32,586 nucleotides of DNA. Source: JAZKDW01 sp040387375. GTDB taxonomy: Bacteria > Pseudomonadota > Gammaproteobacteria > Burkholderiales > Burkholderiaceae_D. A program made the position numbers and the translations under genes. The notes beneath the pieces were generated by a model, which saw nothing but the letters and a program-made list of their open reading frames with translations, was not told where the DNA came from and did no database searches. The DNA lies in NCBI GenBank assembly GCA_040387375.1, contig JAZKDW010000034.1:1-32586 (forward strand), given 5' to 3'. The number at the start of each line of letters is the position of its first letter. Positions within the stretch are counted from its first letter, which is position 1. Positions 16,334 through 24,469 of this stretch are shown piece after piece.

Positions 16334-17446
16334 ATGCTGGAATTCAATTCATCCACGCCATTGACAATGGGCGTCGAACTTGAGCTGCAAATCGTCAATC
16401 GGCGCGACTACAACCTCACCAGCGGATCGGGCGACTTGCTGGTGCTGATCGACAAGCAGAAACACGGCTACGATATCAAGCCGGAAATCACCGAGAGCAT
16501 GATCGAGATCGCGACCTCGGTGCATACCGACCATCAGCAGATGCTGATTGAACTGACGGCAATGCGCAAGCTGCTGGTGGCGTCCGCGGACCAGCTCAAC
16601 CTGGGCCTGGCCGGCGGCGGCGCCCATCCGTTTCAGCATTGGGAAGACCAGCGGATCGTGCAAACCGACCGCTATCGCCTGGTGTCGGAGTTATACGGTT
16701 ATCTGGCCAAACAATTCACCGTGTACGGCCAGCACATCCATATCGGCTGCGCCAACGGCGATGAAGCGGTGCGGCTGGTGCATCTGCTGGCGCGTTACAT
16801 TCCGCATTTCATCGCGATGTCCGCTTCGTCACCGTTCTATCAGGGAATCGATACCAGCTTCCAGTCGGCGCGGCTGACGTCGATCAACGCCTTTCCGCTG
16901 TCAGGCTTCATGCCTTTCGTCACCGACTGGGAGGCGTTCAATGCTTATTTCGAAAAAATGGCGAGCCTGAATATTGTCGCCAGCATGAAGGATTTTTACT
17001 GGGATATCCGGCCCAAGCCGGAATACGGCACGGTTGAAATCCGGGTCTGCGATACGCCGCTGACGATCGATACCGCGGTTGCGCTGGCGGCCTACGCACA
17101 GACGCTTAGCAAGTACTTTTTTGAACATCGGGAACTGGCGCCATCGCCGCATGCGTCGCTGACCTATTCATACAACCGTTTTCAGGCGTGCCGTTTCGGC
17201 CTGACCGGCACCGTGGTCAATCCGGCCGATGGCGCACAATGCGGCATCCAGGAAGACATCCTGCATGCCTTCGAAATGCTGGCCGAGACCGCGCGCGAAC
17301 TGGGGACGACGGATGCGCTGGCGATGTTAAGAAAGCGCGTGCTGGACGGGCATTCGGATGCAAACTGGCTGCGCGGCCGTTATGAGAAAAACGGCTCGCT
17401 CAGCGATGTGGTGCGGCAGCAAAGCGAGTTGTGGATGATGCATTGA
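16334..17446 (+). CDS. ybdK: YbdK-family carboxylate-amine ligase (GCS2, weak glutamate-cysteine ligase type)
   Basis: A 370-residue protein of the GCS2 family, normal YbdK length. Visible are the N-terminal TMGVELELQIV with the Mg/substrate Glu residues, KPEITESMIEIATSVH, FTVYGQHIHIGC with the conserved His pair, the long FYQGIDTSFQSAR segment and KPEYGTVEIRVCDTP near the active site. The E. coli homologue has weak gamma-glutamylcysteine synthetase activity, and the natural reaction is not settled; ATP-dependent ligation of a carboxylate to an amine is the safe description. AAGGA precedes the ATG. The gene converges on plsY. Confidence 0.9.
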   Translation: MLEFNSSTPLTMGVELELQIVNRRDYNLTSGSGDLLVLIDKQKHGYDIKPEITESMIEIATSVHTDHQQMLIELTAMRKLLVASADQLNLGLAGGGAHPFQHWEDQRIVQTDRYRLVSELYGYLAKQFTVYGQHIHIGCANGDEAVRLVHLLARYIPHFIAMSASSPFYQGIDTSFQSARLTSINAFPLSGFMPFVTDWEAFNAYFEKMASLNIVASMKDFYWDIRPKPEYGTVEIRVCDTPLTIDTAVALAAYAQTLSKYFFEHRELAPSPHASLTYSYNRFQACRFGLTGTVVNPADGAQCGIQEDILHAFEMLAETARELGTTDALAMLRKRVLDGHSDANWLRGRYEKNGSLSDVVRQQSELWMMH

Positions 17447-17448
17447 GA

Positions 17449-17462
17449 CCGGGTGCGCCCGG
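17449..17462. terminator. Hairpin between convergent ybdK and plsY
   Basis: CCGGG-TGCG-CCCGG, a 5-bp all-GC stem with a 4-base loop, sits in the 19 bp between the two stops and is therefore 3' to both genes. On the plus strand it is followed by A/T-rich sequence without a clear T run. It may act as a weak shared terminator. Confidence 0.4.
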
Positions 17463-17465
17463 AAA

Positions 17466-18071
17466 TCATTTCTTCCCGCTGCCTATCCTGCTTTCCTTGC
17501 CCGCCATCAGATTGCCGATATTCCTGCCGTGGCGATAAATCAGCAAGGCGCTCATCACCACAACCGCCAGCAAGATCACATCGGTGCCGAACAGCAATCC
17601 ATAATAAAACGGCGCGAATACCGCCGCGACCAGCGCCGCCAGCGATGAATAACGGAAGGCATAGGCAATCACCAGCCAGGTCACCATGGTTGCCAGCCCG
17701 AGCCAGATATTCAGGCCGAGCAGTACGCCTAGCGCGGTGGCAACACCCTTGCCGCCGGCAAAGCGGAAAAAGACCGGCCACAGATGCCCGAGGAATACCG
17801 CAATCGCCACCAGTGCAACACCACTGTCGCCCACACCATGATCCGCTCCGTATCTTTGCACCAGCGCCACGGCGAGCCAGCCTTTCAGGCAATCGCCGAG
17901 CAGGGTCACGATGGCCGCGGTTTTATTGCCGCTTCGTAGCACGTTGGTGGCGCCGGGATTTTTTGATCCATAGGTGCGCGGATCGGCCAGCCTGAACAGT
18001 TTGCTGACCACCACGGCAAATGAAATCGAACCGATCAGGTACGCGGCAATGCCAAATAAAAATGTATTCAT
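17466..18071 (-). CDS. plsY: Glycerol-3-phosphate acyltransferase PlsY
   Basis: A 201-residue inner-membrane enzyme that transfers an acyl group from acyl-phosphate (made by PlsX) to glycerol-3-phosphate, the first step of phospholipid synthesis. The conserved cytoplasmic motifs are present: GSKNPGATNVLRSGNK (motif 1), FAGGKGVATALGV (motif 2) and RHGRNIGNLMAGKE (motif 3). Five or so transmembrane segments start at once with YLIGSISFAVVV. The frame is open to 18149, but ATG 18071 fits the family length and has GAGAG upstream. plsY often neighbours tsaD in proteobacteria; here two genes lie between them. Confidence 0.95.
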   Translation of the reverse strand: MNTFLFGIAAYLIGSISFAVVVSKLFRLADPRTYGSKNPGATNVLRSGNKTAAIVTLLGDCLKGWLAVALVQRYGADHGVGDSGVALVAIAVFLGHLWPVFFRFAGGKGVATALGVLLGLNIWLGLATMVTWLVIAYAFRYSSLAALVAAVFAPFYYGLLFGTDVILLAVVVMSALLIYRHGRNIGNLMAGKESRIGSGKK

Positions 18072-18158
18072 GTAACTCTCTTGTTTTAATAGTCTTGGCG
18101 CAGCCCTAGCCCTCAGCTGCTGATTATAAAATGCGGCGGCGCTCCGCATCCAGATAAA

Positions 18159-19067
18159 TCATTTGTCGTCCGGCGTCAGCGCCTCGCGCAGCGTCGCCAT
18201 GAAACGTAGCGCCGGCAGAGGCAGCGGACGTCCTTTCAGCTGGACCACACTCAACAGCCGCCGCGGCAAGTCGCGATCTTCGATATGGCGCGCAATCACC
18301 CCCTCTTTCGCCTGGTCCAGCACGGTGCCGATCTGGATCTGGAACGTGACCGCATCGTTGGAGCGCACGAAATGACGCAGCATCTCGAAGGAATTTGATT
18401 CCAGCACCGTCTTCGGCTTGAGCGAGCTGCGCGCAAAAAAGCCTTCGAGCAGCACGCGGCCCCCCAGCGACGCGTCCGGCAGCGCCAGCGGATAACGCAC
18501 GCAGTCGCGCATCCTGACCGTATCGGCCCTGGCAAGCGGATGGTCGGCCGCCATCACCGCGCACAGGCGCTGCTCTGTTTCCAGCAAGACCGTCAGGTCG
18601 GCCGCTTTCTGGATGTTGTAGACCACACCCAGGTCCGCTTCGAATTCACGCAGCGCCTTGACCACGGCGCGGTGATCGCAGATGTTGATCGCAAACGAGA
18701 CGCCGGGGTTGGATTCCCTGAACCGGTTCATCAGCTCCGGAAACACCGCAAAGGCCATGGCCTGGCTGGCGGCGATCGATACCGTGCCGCGGCGCAGGCC
18801 CTTCAAATGCTCGATTTCGGTGCGGACCCGCTCGAAGTCGGCGCGCTGCGCGCGCACATGATGCACAAAGATCTCGCCCGCCGCCGTCAGCCGCATGCCG
18901 CGCGCATGCCGCTCGAACAGTTCGGTGCCCAGTTCCGTTTCCAGATCCTGCACCCGCCGGTCCAGCGCCGACGGTGTAATGAACAAGGTTTCCGCCGCCT
19001 TGCGGATCGAACCGGCACGGGCGACTGCATCGATATATCGGAACACCCGCAAATATTGAAGTGACAA
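18159..19067 (-). CDS. LysR-family transcriptional regulator, probable regulator of the divergent catabolic operon
   Basis: A 302-residue LysR-type regulator. Residues about 15-60 hold the winged helix-turn-helix (AGSIRKAAETLFITPSALDRRVQDLE, then FERHARGMRLTAAG), followed by a linker helix and a periplasmic-binding-like effector domain from about residue 90 (RGTVSIAAS onward). The start is TTG with GGGGA upstream; no ATG is available that keeps the whole HTH. It is divergent from the ten-gene heterocycle operon with 113 bp between them, the classic LysR arrangement, so it most likely activates that operon in response to a pathway compound. The arrangement resembles atzR next to atzDEF. Effector unknown. 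Confidence 0.88.
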   Translation of the reverse strand: MSLQYLRVFRYIDAVARAGSIRKAAETLFITPSALDRRVQDLETELGTELFERHARGMRLTAAGEIFVHHVRAQRADFERVRTEIEHLKGLRRGTVSIAASQAMAFAVFPELMNRFRESNPGVSFAINICDHRAVVKALREFEADLGVVYNIQKAADLTVLLETEQRLCAVMAADHPLARADTVRMRDCVRYPLALPDASLGGRVLLEGFFARSSLKPKTVLESNSFEMLRHFVRSNDAVTFQIQIGTVLDQAKEGVIARHIEDRDLPRRLLSVVQLKGRPLPLPALRFMATLREALTPDDK

Positions 19068-19110
19068 GACAGTTCCCCGAGTGTTGCGAAAAAACGAACG
19101 GACCCACGTG

Positions 19111-19138
19111 AATATAGCACTGGATTCGAAGCACTCAA
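19111..19138 (-). promoter_or_regulatory. Sigma70-like promoter of the LysR gene
   Basis: Minus strand -35 TTGAGT (19133-19138) and -10 TATATT (19111-19116) with a 16-base spacer. Transcription would start near 19104, giving a leader of under 40 bases. The boxes overlap the region where LysR proteins usually bind to repress themselves. Confidence 0.5.
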
Positions 19139-19159
19139 AACAATCATGATGAGGTCATC
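19116..19159. promoter_or_regulatory. Candidate LysR operator region
   Basis: Two features stand out in the 113-bp divergent intergenic space. One is a direct repeat AGCACT at 19116-19121 and 19130-19135, spaced 14 bases start to start. The other is a short dyad GATGA-GG-TCATC at 19148-19159, just before the first gene of the operon. Neither is a textbook T-N11-A LysR site, and no sigma54 or strong sigma70 promoter faces rightward, which fits an activator-dependent promoter. Weak evidence. Confidence 0.22.
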
Positions 19160-19180
19160 TTCTTTTTACAGCCGACCGCA

Positions 19181-19975
19181 ATGTGTGCCAAGCCGTTTCA
19201 GACCTCCCCTTCGCCAGCCAGCAGCTGGACCGTTCACGAAGACCACGTGAGCCTGGTGCGCGCGCCGTCGCCGCCGCGTATTGTCCGCATGCAGGCACTG
19301 CCGGCGGCGCTGGAACTCGACCTTGCGCGTTGCGCGCTGGTGGTGATCGACATGCAGAACGATTTTTGCCACCCGGACGGCTGGTTCGGCTCGCGCGGCG
19401 TCGACATCAGTCCGATGTGTAGCCCGATTCCAGCGATTGCCGGGCTGAGTGATGCGATGCGCGCCGCCGGCGCCCGCATCGTCTGGCTCAACTGGGGTAT
19501 ACGCGCCGACCGCGCCAACCTGCCGCCGGGTGTGCTGTATCGCGGCAAACGCAGCGCCGGCGCCACCGGCTACGGCGAACCGCTGGCCAATGGCCGCGGA
19601 CCGGCGCTGGTGCAGGGCTCGTGGGGCGCGGCGCAGATCGGCGAACTGCCGGCGCATGCGGACGACCTGACGGTCAACAAACACCGGCTGAGCGGATTCT
19701 GGGACAGCGAGCTGGACTCGGTGCTGCGCCAGGCCGGCATTACCACCTTGCTGTTCGCCGGCATCAATATAGACCGCTGTGTTTTTTCGACGCTGCAGGA
19801 TGCCGGCTTTCTCGGCTACGACTGCGTGCTGGTCGAAGACGCGTGCGCGACACCGTCACCGCAATACGTCAGCGACGCCATCCTGTTCCTGGTACGCGAG
19901 TTGCATGGCTTCACCGTCACCACCGCCGACATCCACCATTCCATCACCACATCCATCATCAAGGAGCTGCCATGA
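19181..19975 (+). CDS. Isochorismatase-fold amidohydrolase, RutB/biuret-hydrolase-like
   Basis: A 264-residue cysteine hydrolase. The catalytic Asp is in VVIDMQNDF, the Lys in VNKHRLSGF and the nucleophile Cys in GINIDRCVFSTLQDAGF. The segment QGSW through SGFWDSELDSVLRQAGI parallels RutB (ureidoacrylate amidohydrolase), and the same fold includes biuret and triuret hydrolases and N-carbamoylsarcosine amidase. All remove a carbamoyl or amide nitrogen from small ureido compounds, so the likely role is a late pathway step releasing ammonia and CO2. It is the first gene of the ten-gene operon and overlaps the next gene by 4 bp (ATGA). No Shine-Dalgarno is clear at ATG 19181, so the N-terminal about 35 residues are uncertain. 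Exact substrate unknown. Confidence 0.82.
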   Translation: MCAKPFQTSPSPASSWTVHEDHVSLVRAPSPPRIVRMQALPAALELDLARCALVVIDMQNDFCHPDGWFGSRGVDISPMCSPIPAIAGLSDAMRAAGARIVWLNWGIRADRANLPPGVLYRGKRSAGATGYGEPLANGRGPALVQGSWGAAQIGELPAHADDLTVNKHRLSGFWDSELDSVLRQAGITTLLFAGINIDRCVFSTLQDAGFLGYDCVLVEDACATPSPQYVSDAILFLVRELHGFTVTTADIHHSITTSIIKELP

Positions 19976-21009
19976 AACGCCGTATCGTTCTTCTCGCGTC
20001 CATCTTTGCCATATTACTAAGCGTGCAACTGCCCGAAGCCTCGGCCCAGACCAAGATCAAGATGATCCTCAACTGGAAATACCAGGGGCCGCAGGCGTGG
20101 TTTTTCATCGCCCAGGACAAGGGTTACTTCAAGGCTGAAGGACTGGATGTCGAGATCGACCAGGGCGAAGGCTCGGCGGCATCCATCATCAAGGTTGCCA
20201 GCGGCGCCTACAACGTCGGCTTCGGCGACATCAATGCGCTGATCGACCTCGCCTCCAAAAAACCGGCGGAAGCGCCGATCGCCGTCTACATGATGTACAA
20301 CACACCACCCTTCACCATCGTGGTCAAGAAGGATAGCCCGATCAAGTCGCCCAAGGACCTCGAAGGCAGGACCATCGGCGCACCGGCCAACGACGGCGCG
20401 CTGAAACTGTTCCCGGCCTTCGCCAAGGCGGCGAAGATCGATCCTGCCAAAGTCAACATCACCAACATGACCGCCAACCTGCGTGAACAGATGCTGATGC
20501 GCGGCCAGGTCGATGCGGTCTTCGGCTACATCAATACGGTCTGGTTCAGCGCCCGGCTGATCGGCATCGATCCCGAGAAGGACCTGCGTTTCATTAACTA
20601 CGCCGACCATGGCCTCGACCTGTACAGCAATGCGATCGTGGTGTCGAAGCAATTGGCAAAAGACAATCCAGCCGCCGTCAAAGGCTTGCTGAAAGCGATC
20701 AACCGCGCCATCCACGACACGCTGGCCAATCCCGACGCCGCCATCGATACCGTCATGAAGCGTGAATCGCTGGGCAAGCGCGACGTCGAAAAAGAGCGCC
20801 TGCTCGCGACCCTGAAAGAAGAAATGAGCTCAGCCGAAATCACCACCATCGGTCTTGGCGACGTGCTTGACAGCCGCCTCGACCGCACGATCCAGGTGGT
20901 GGTCGAAGCCAACGCACTGGCGCGCAAGCCGGCCCGCGACGAAGTCTTCTCGCGCGCCTTCCTGCCACCGCGCGCGGACCGCCCGAGCAAACTCACGGTC
21001 GCAAAATAA
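19972..21009 (+). CDS. ABC transporter substrate-binding protein 1 (NMT1/THI5-SsuA type)
   Basis: A 345-residue periplasmic protein with a Sec signal peptide (KRR, hydrophobic core, cleavage likely after PEASA, about residue 23). The mature start KIKMILNWKYQGPQAWFFIAQDKGYFK and IDQGEGSAA are typical of NMT1/THI5-like binders, whose known ligands include pyrimidine precursors (ThiY) and sulfonates. It is clearly paralogous to the second binding protein at 27240: both have AQDKGYFK, IDQGEGSAA, GFGDINA, KDLEG, DLYSN and a C-terminal F-R-FLPP. The correct start is ATG 19972, overlapping the previous stop; an upstream open frame is only a shadow. The ABC ATPase and permease follow later in the operon. 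Confidence 0.88.
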   Translation: MKRRIVLLASIFAILLSVQLPEASAQTKIKMILNWKYQGPQAWFFIAQDKGYFKAEGLDVEIDQGEGSAASIIKVASGAYNVGFGDINALIDLASKKPAEAPIAVYMMYNTPPFTIVVKKDSPIKSPKDLEGRTIGAPANDGALKLFPAFAKAAKIDPAKVNITNMTANLREQMLMRGQVDAVFGYINTVWFSARLIGIDPEKDLRFINYADHGLDLYSNAIVVSKQLAKDNPAAVKGLLKAINRAIHDTLANPDAAIDTVMKRESLGKRDVEKERLLATLKEEMSSAEITTIGLGDVLDSRLDRTIQVVVEANALARKPARDEVFSRAFLPPRADRPSKLTVAK

Positions 21010-21037
21010 GCAGTATCAAAAAAGGAGTTCGACAACA

Positions 21038-21832
21038 ATGGATCTGAATCTGAAAAACAAGGTGGTTGTCATCACCGGCCCGGCCAAGGGCATGGGCGCG
21101 GCGATTTCGCTGGCGTTCGCCGGTGAAGGTGCGCACCTGGTGCTGGCCGGCCGCGACACCGCTGCGATCGAACCGGTCGCGGCAGCAGCGCGCGCTCTCG
21201 GCGTCAAGGCGGTGGTGGTGTCCTGCGACGTCACCAGCGCCGCCGACACCGAGCGCCTCGCGCAGGCAGCGATGCAGCTGGGCGATGGCCGGATTGACAT
21301 CCTGGTCAACGTTGCCGGCGGCTCGGGCCCGATCGGCAAGACCGGCTGGGAAACCACGCCGGACGAATTCGACCAGATCGTCGACCTCAACATGCGCGGC
21401 TGCTTCAACACCATGCGCGCGGTGCTGCCGGCGATGATCGCGCAGCGCAGCGGCAAGGTGGTCAATGTCGGCGGCACCTTCGGCATGCGCGGACGGGCCG
21501 GCCGCATGGCGTATTCGGCATCCAAATGGGGACTGCGCGGCATCACCAAGAGCTTCGCGCTGGAAGCCGGCCCGCACGGCATCAATGTCAACTGCGTCGC
21601 GCCGGGGATGGTCGATGGCCCGCGCTTTCGCGACAAGGTGTGTGCCGACATGGCGGTCAAGCTCGGCATCACGCCGGAACAGGCGGCTGAAAAGCATGCC
21701 GCCGATTATGCGCTGCGGCGCATCACGACGGACGCCGACGTTGCCAGCGCCTGCCTGTTCCTGGCCAGCGACGCCGCGCGCCAGATCACCGGCGTCGATC
21801 TGCCGGTCGATGGCGGCTGGGCGATGTTGTAA
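21038..21832 (+). CDS. Short-chain dehydrogenase/reductase (SDR)
   Basis: A 264-residue classical SDR. The cofactor motif is TGPAKGMG (variant of TGxxxGxG, residues 14-21), then NVAGG, the catalytic Ser region NVGGTFG, and YSASK with catalytic Tyr and Lys, ending with GVDLPVDGG, usual in FabG-like SDRs. An acidic residue at the second beta-strand is not evident (AGRDT), so NADP(H) preference is possible. It would oxidise or reduce a carbonyl or alcohol on the pathway substrate. The start ATG 21038 has AAGGAG upstream. It is third in the operon, between a binding protein and a cyclic amidohydrolase. Substrate unknown. Confidence 0.88.
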   Translation: MDLNLKNKVVVITGPAKGMGAAISLAFAGEGAHLVLAGRDTAAIEPVAAAARALGVKAVVVSCDVTSAADTERLAQAAMQLGDGRIDILVNVAGGSGPIGKTGWETTPDEFDQIVDLNMRGCFNTMRAVLPAMIAQRSGKVVNVGGTFGMRGRAGRMAYSASKWGLRGITKSFALEAGPHGINVNCVAPGMVDGPRFRDKVCADMAVKLGITPEQAAEKHAADYALRRITTDADVASACLFLASDAARQITGVDLPVDGGWAML

Positions 21833-21868
21833 ACCTCCGATCCCTTTCATATTGAACGAGAATTTTTC

Positions 21869-23305
21869 ATGAACCAACCACTTGTTGACCTGGTCATCCG
21901 CAACGCCAGGGTCGTGTCGCCGGAAGGCATCATCGACGCCTCGGTCGCGATCCTGGGCGAGCGCATTGTCGCCATCGGCGACGACGGGATGATGCCGCCG
22001 ACCCGCGCCGAATTCAACGCCGCCGGCCTGTACCTGCTGCCCGGCGCCATCGACAGCCACGTGCATTTCCGCGAGCCCGGCTACACCCACAAGGAAGACT
22101 GGGAAACCGGCACCGCCGCCGCAGCCTGCGGTGGTGTCACCACCGTGTTTGAAATGCCCAATACCAATCCGCCCACCGGCACGCTGGAAGCCTTGCGCCT
22201 GAAACAGGACGCGGCGAAAAAAGCGCATGTCGATTACGGCATCTATGGACTGCTGGACGAAAACAACCTGCACCTGCTGGAACCGCTGATCGATGCCGGC
22301 GTCACCGGCTTCAAGGCCTTCGTCGGCAATACCTTCGGCAACCTGCCGGCGCCCTCCGACGGCGCCCTGCTGGAAGGCATGGAGATCCTGGCGCGGCGCG
22401 GCATCCGCTGCACGATACACGCCGAGAATTCATCGATCATGGCACGCCGCCAGCAGCACATGAAGGCAGTCGGGCGCAGCGATGTGCAGGCGCATCTGGC
22501 GGCACGGCCGGAGGTGTGCGCGATCGAGGCGGTGTCGCGCATGGTGGTCTTCAGCGAATGGACCGGCGCGCGGCTGCACATCGCGCACAAGAGTTCATCC
22601 GACGCGCTGTCGGTGCTGCGCGACGCCAAGCGCCGCGGCGTCGACATCACCGTCGAAACCTGTCCGCAATACCTGCTGCTGAACACCAGCGACGTGCTGC
22701 GGCTGGGCAGCCTGCTGCGCGTCAATCCGCCGATCCGCGACGCCCACCACAACCAGTTGTTGTGGGATGCGCTGCAGGAAGGTGTGATCGACATGATCGC
22801 AACAGATCACGCGCCGCACACGCCGGAAGAGAAGACCAAGGACAATATCTGGGAAGCCGATTGCGGTTTTCCCGGCGTCGAGACACAGATGTCGATCATG
22901 CTGACCGAAGTCAACCGCGGCCGCATCACGCTGATGGATTACGTCAAGTGGAGCGCGGTCAATCCGGCCAAGGCGTGGGGCATCTATGGCCGCAAGGGTG
23001 TGATCCAGGTCGGCGCCGATGCCGACATCGTACTGGTAGACATGAACCGCGAAGGTGTCATCTCGCAGGGCCGCCTGCATTCGCGCAGCAAGATCACGCC
23101 GTGGAACAGCCGCTACGTGCAGGGTTATCCGCTGCATACGCTGGTGCGCGGCCGCTTCGTGATGAAAGACGGTGAACTGGTGGCGGACTCCAAGGGCTGG
23201 GGCCAGTCCGTCAAGGCGATCCAGAAGATGCCGGCGCCGGTGGTGCGCAATGCCGACAAGACCACAGCGGCAATCATTGCCGGTTATCCGAAGGACGATG
23301 CGTGA
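21869..23305 (+). CDS. Cyclic amidohydrolase, allantoinase/dihydroorotase type
   Basis: A 478-residue metal-dependent amidohydrolase. The binuclear metal ligands are all present with spacing that matches allantoinase AllB: H64 and H66 (SHVHFREPG), Lys K149 for carboxylation (GFKAFVGN), H184 (IHAEN), H240 (HIAHKSS) and D313 (TDHAPHT). Such enzymes hydrolyse a cyclic amide or imide bond, as in allantoin, hydantoin, dihydropyrimidine or dihydroorotate rings. It is longer at the C-terminus than AllB by about 25 residues. Operon context with a cyanuric acid hydrolase/barbiturase homologue and a RutB-like enzyme points to ring opening of a nitrogen heterocycle, not to pyrimidine biosynthesis. The next gene overlaps by 4 bp (GTGA). 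Confidence 0.87.
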   Translation: MNQPLVDLVIRNARVVSPEGIIDASVAILGERIVAIGDDGMMPPTRAEFNAAGLYLLPGAIDSHVHFREPGYTHKEDWETGTAAAACGGVTTVFEMPNTNPPTGTLEALRLKQDAAKKAHVDYGIYGLLDENNLHLLEPLIDAGVTGFKAFVGNTFGNLPAPSDGALLEGMEILARRGIRCTIHAENSSIMARRQQHMKAVGRSDVQAHLAARPEVCAIEAVSRMVVFSEWTGARLHIAHKSSSDALSVLRDAKRRGVDITVETCPQYLLLNTSDVLRLGSLLRVNPPIRDAHHNQLLWDALQEGVIDMIATDHAPHTPEEKTKDNIWEADCGFPGVETQMSIMLTEVNRGRITLMDYVKWSAVNPAKAWGIYGRKGVIQVGADADIVLVDMNREGVISQGRLHSRSKITPWNSRYVQGYPLHTLVRGRFVMKDGELVADSKGWGQSVKAIQKMPAPVVRNADKTTAAIIAGYPKDDA

Positions 23306-24468
23306 ATACCGATGCCCTCTCCTGCCTCGGTTTGCTGGAGTGCCTGGTCGGCATACCGTCGACTTTTCCACCCGGCGACAGCAGTGCCATCTGCAGCCAG
23401 ATCGCGACCATGCTGGAAGGCTGGGGTTATGACGTCGAGATAGCCAGCCGTGCCAGCGGTGTCGACAATGTCATTGCCCGCCTGGCGTCGGACACCGCGG
23501 GTCCCTGCGTTGTATTCAATAGCCATATCGACACCGTTGGTGTCGGCAAACGCGCGGACTGGTTTACACCGCCGTTCGAACTGACGCCTGTGTCCACACA
23601 GCGCCTGGCCGGACTGGGCGCCGCCAACTGCAAGGGCTCCGCCGCCACCCATCTGTGGCTGGCGCAGCTGCTGGCGCAGCGCGGCGGTCCGCAACGCGGC
23701 GAGGTGGTTTTCACCTTCGTGGCGGATGAAGAAAACCTGGGACCGAACGGCACACGCTACCTGGCGGAGGCTGGCCTGGTGCGGCCCGACCTGCTGATCC
23801 TCGGCGCACCGACCGCCAACCAGCTGGTGGTGCGCGAGCGCGGCGTGATGTGGGTGCGGGTCGACGCCTTCGGACGCGGCGCGCATGCCGGTGCGCCGGG
23901 CGCGGGTGATAACGCGATCCTGCGCCTGCTGCGCCTGCTCGCGCATCTGCAATCCCGCTTTGACCAGCTGCTGCCGGCACGCAGCGCAGGCCAGCTGCAA
24001 TCGACCTTCAACATCGGCACCATCGCCGGCGGCGAAAACACCAACGTGGTGCCGGCGCAAGCCAGCGCCACCCTCGATCGCCGCCTGCTGCCGCAGACGG
24101 AAAACGTACAGGCCGCATTCGATGAAATCCTGGCGCTGCTGGCGCAGGCCGGTGAACCGGCCGGCAGTTACCGGACCGAGCTGCTCACCGGCACCAACGG
24201 TTTTTCCGCACGCGCCGACGGGCCGCTGGTGCAGGCGTTTCAGCACAGTGCCGGCGCCGCGTTCGGCGCCACGCTGGAACTCATCGAAGCAATCGGCGCC
24301 TCCGATGGCCGCTACTTCGCCGACAGCAAAATGGAAATCATCAATTTCGGCCCCGGCGAAGGTGATCAGGGCCACGCGCCGAATGAATCGGTGGCGGTCG
24401 ACCAGCTGGAACAGGCATGCCGCATTCTCGCAGGCGTGCTGGAGCAATTAACAGGATTCAGGAGCTGA
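23302..24468 (+). CDS. M20-family (ArgE/DapE-like) protein with altered metal site
   Basis: A 388-residue protein of the M20 peptidase/deacylase family (DapE, ArgE, carboxypeptidase G2). The fold markers are there: SHIDTV with metal His H75 and catalytic D77, ADEEN with the catalytic and metal Glu pair E143-E144, and GHAPNESV with H358. Two canonical ligands are changed: the bridging Asp of the GRGxxDxKG motif is Asn (N109, in GAANCKG), and the Glu of the GEP(T/S) motif is Ala (A169, in GAPT). It may use a different metal arrangement, act on a different bond, or be non-catalytic. Known M20 relatives also include N-carbamoyl amino acid hydrolases. The start is GTG, overlapping the previous stop, with AAGGA upstream. 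Confidence 0.85.
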   Translation: MNTDALSCLGLLECLVGIPSTFPPGDSSAICSQIATMLEGWGYDVEIASRASGVDNVIARLASDTAGPCVVFNSHIDTVGVGKRADWFTPPFELTPVSTQRLAGLGAANCKGSAATHLWLAQLLAQRGGPQRGEVVFTFVADEENLGPNGTRYLAEAGLVRPDLLILGAPTANQLVVRERGVMWVRVDAFGRGAHAGAPGAGDNAILRLLRLLAHLQSRFDQLLPARSAGQLQSTFNIGTIAGGENTNVVPAQASATLDRRLLPQTENVQAAFDEILALLAQAGEPAGSYRTELLTGTNGFSARADGPLVQAFQHSAGAAFGATLELIEAIGASDGRYFADSKMEIINFGPGEGDQGHAPNESVAVDQLEQACRILAGVLEQLTGFRS

Positions 24469-24469
24469 G

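Noticed and set aside
16334..17446. Annotation of the YbdK-type protein as true glutamate-cysteine ligase (gshA)
   Set aside because: Its length and motifs fit YbdK, whose glutamate-cysteine ligase activity is weak; a firm gshA call is not supported.
19068..19180. Search for a sigma54 promoter before the heterocycle operon
   Set aside because: No GG-N10-GC pair was found on either strand in this intergenic stretch.
19621..19971. In-frame upstream extension of binding protein 1
   Set aside because: It overlaps the RutB-like gene in another frame; ATG 19972 starts a proper signal peptide with good spacing.
20993..22420. Long minus-strand open frame (475 codons) opposite the SDR and cyclic amidohydrolase
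   Set aside because: Low-complexity shadow composition; the plus-strand genes have full catalytic motifs.
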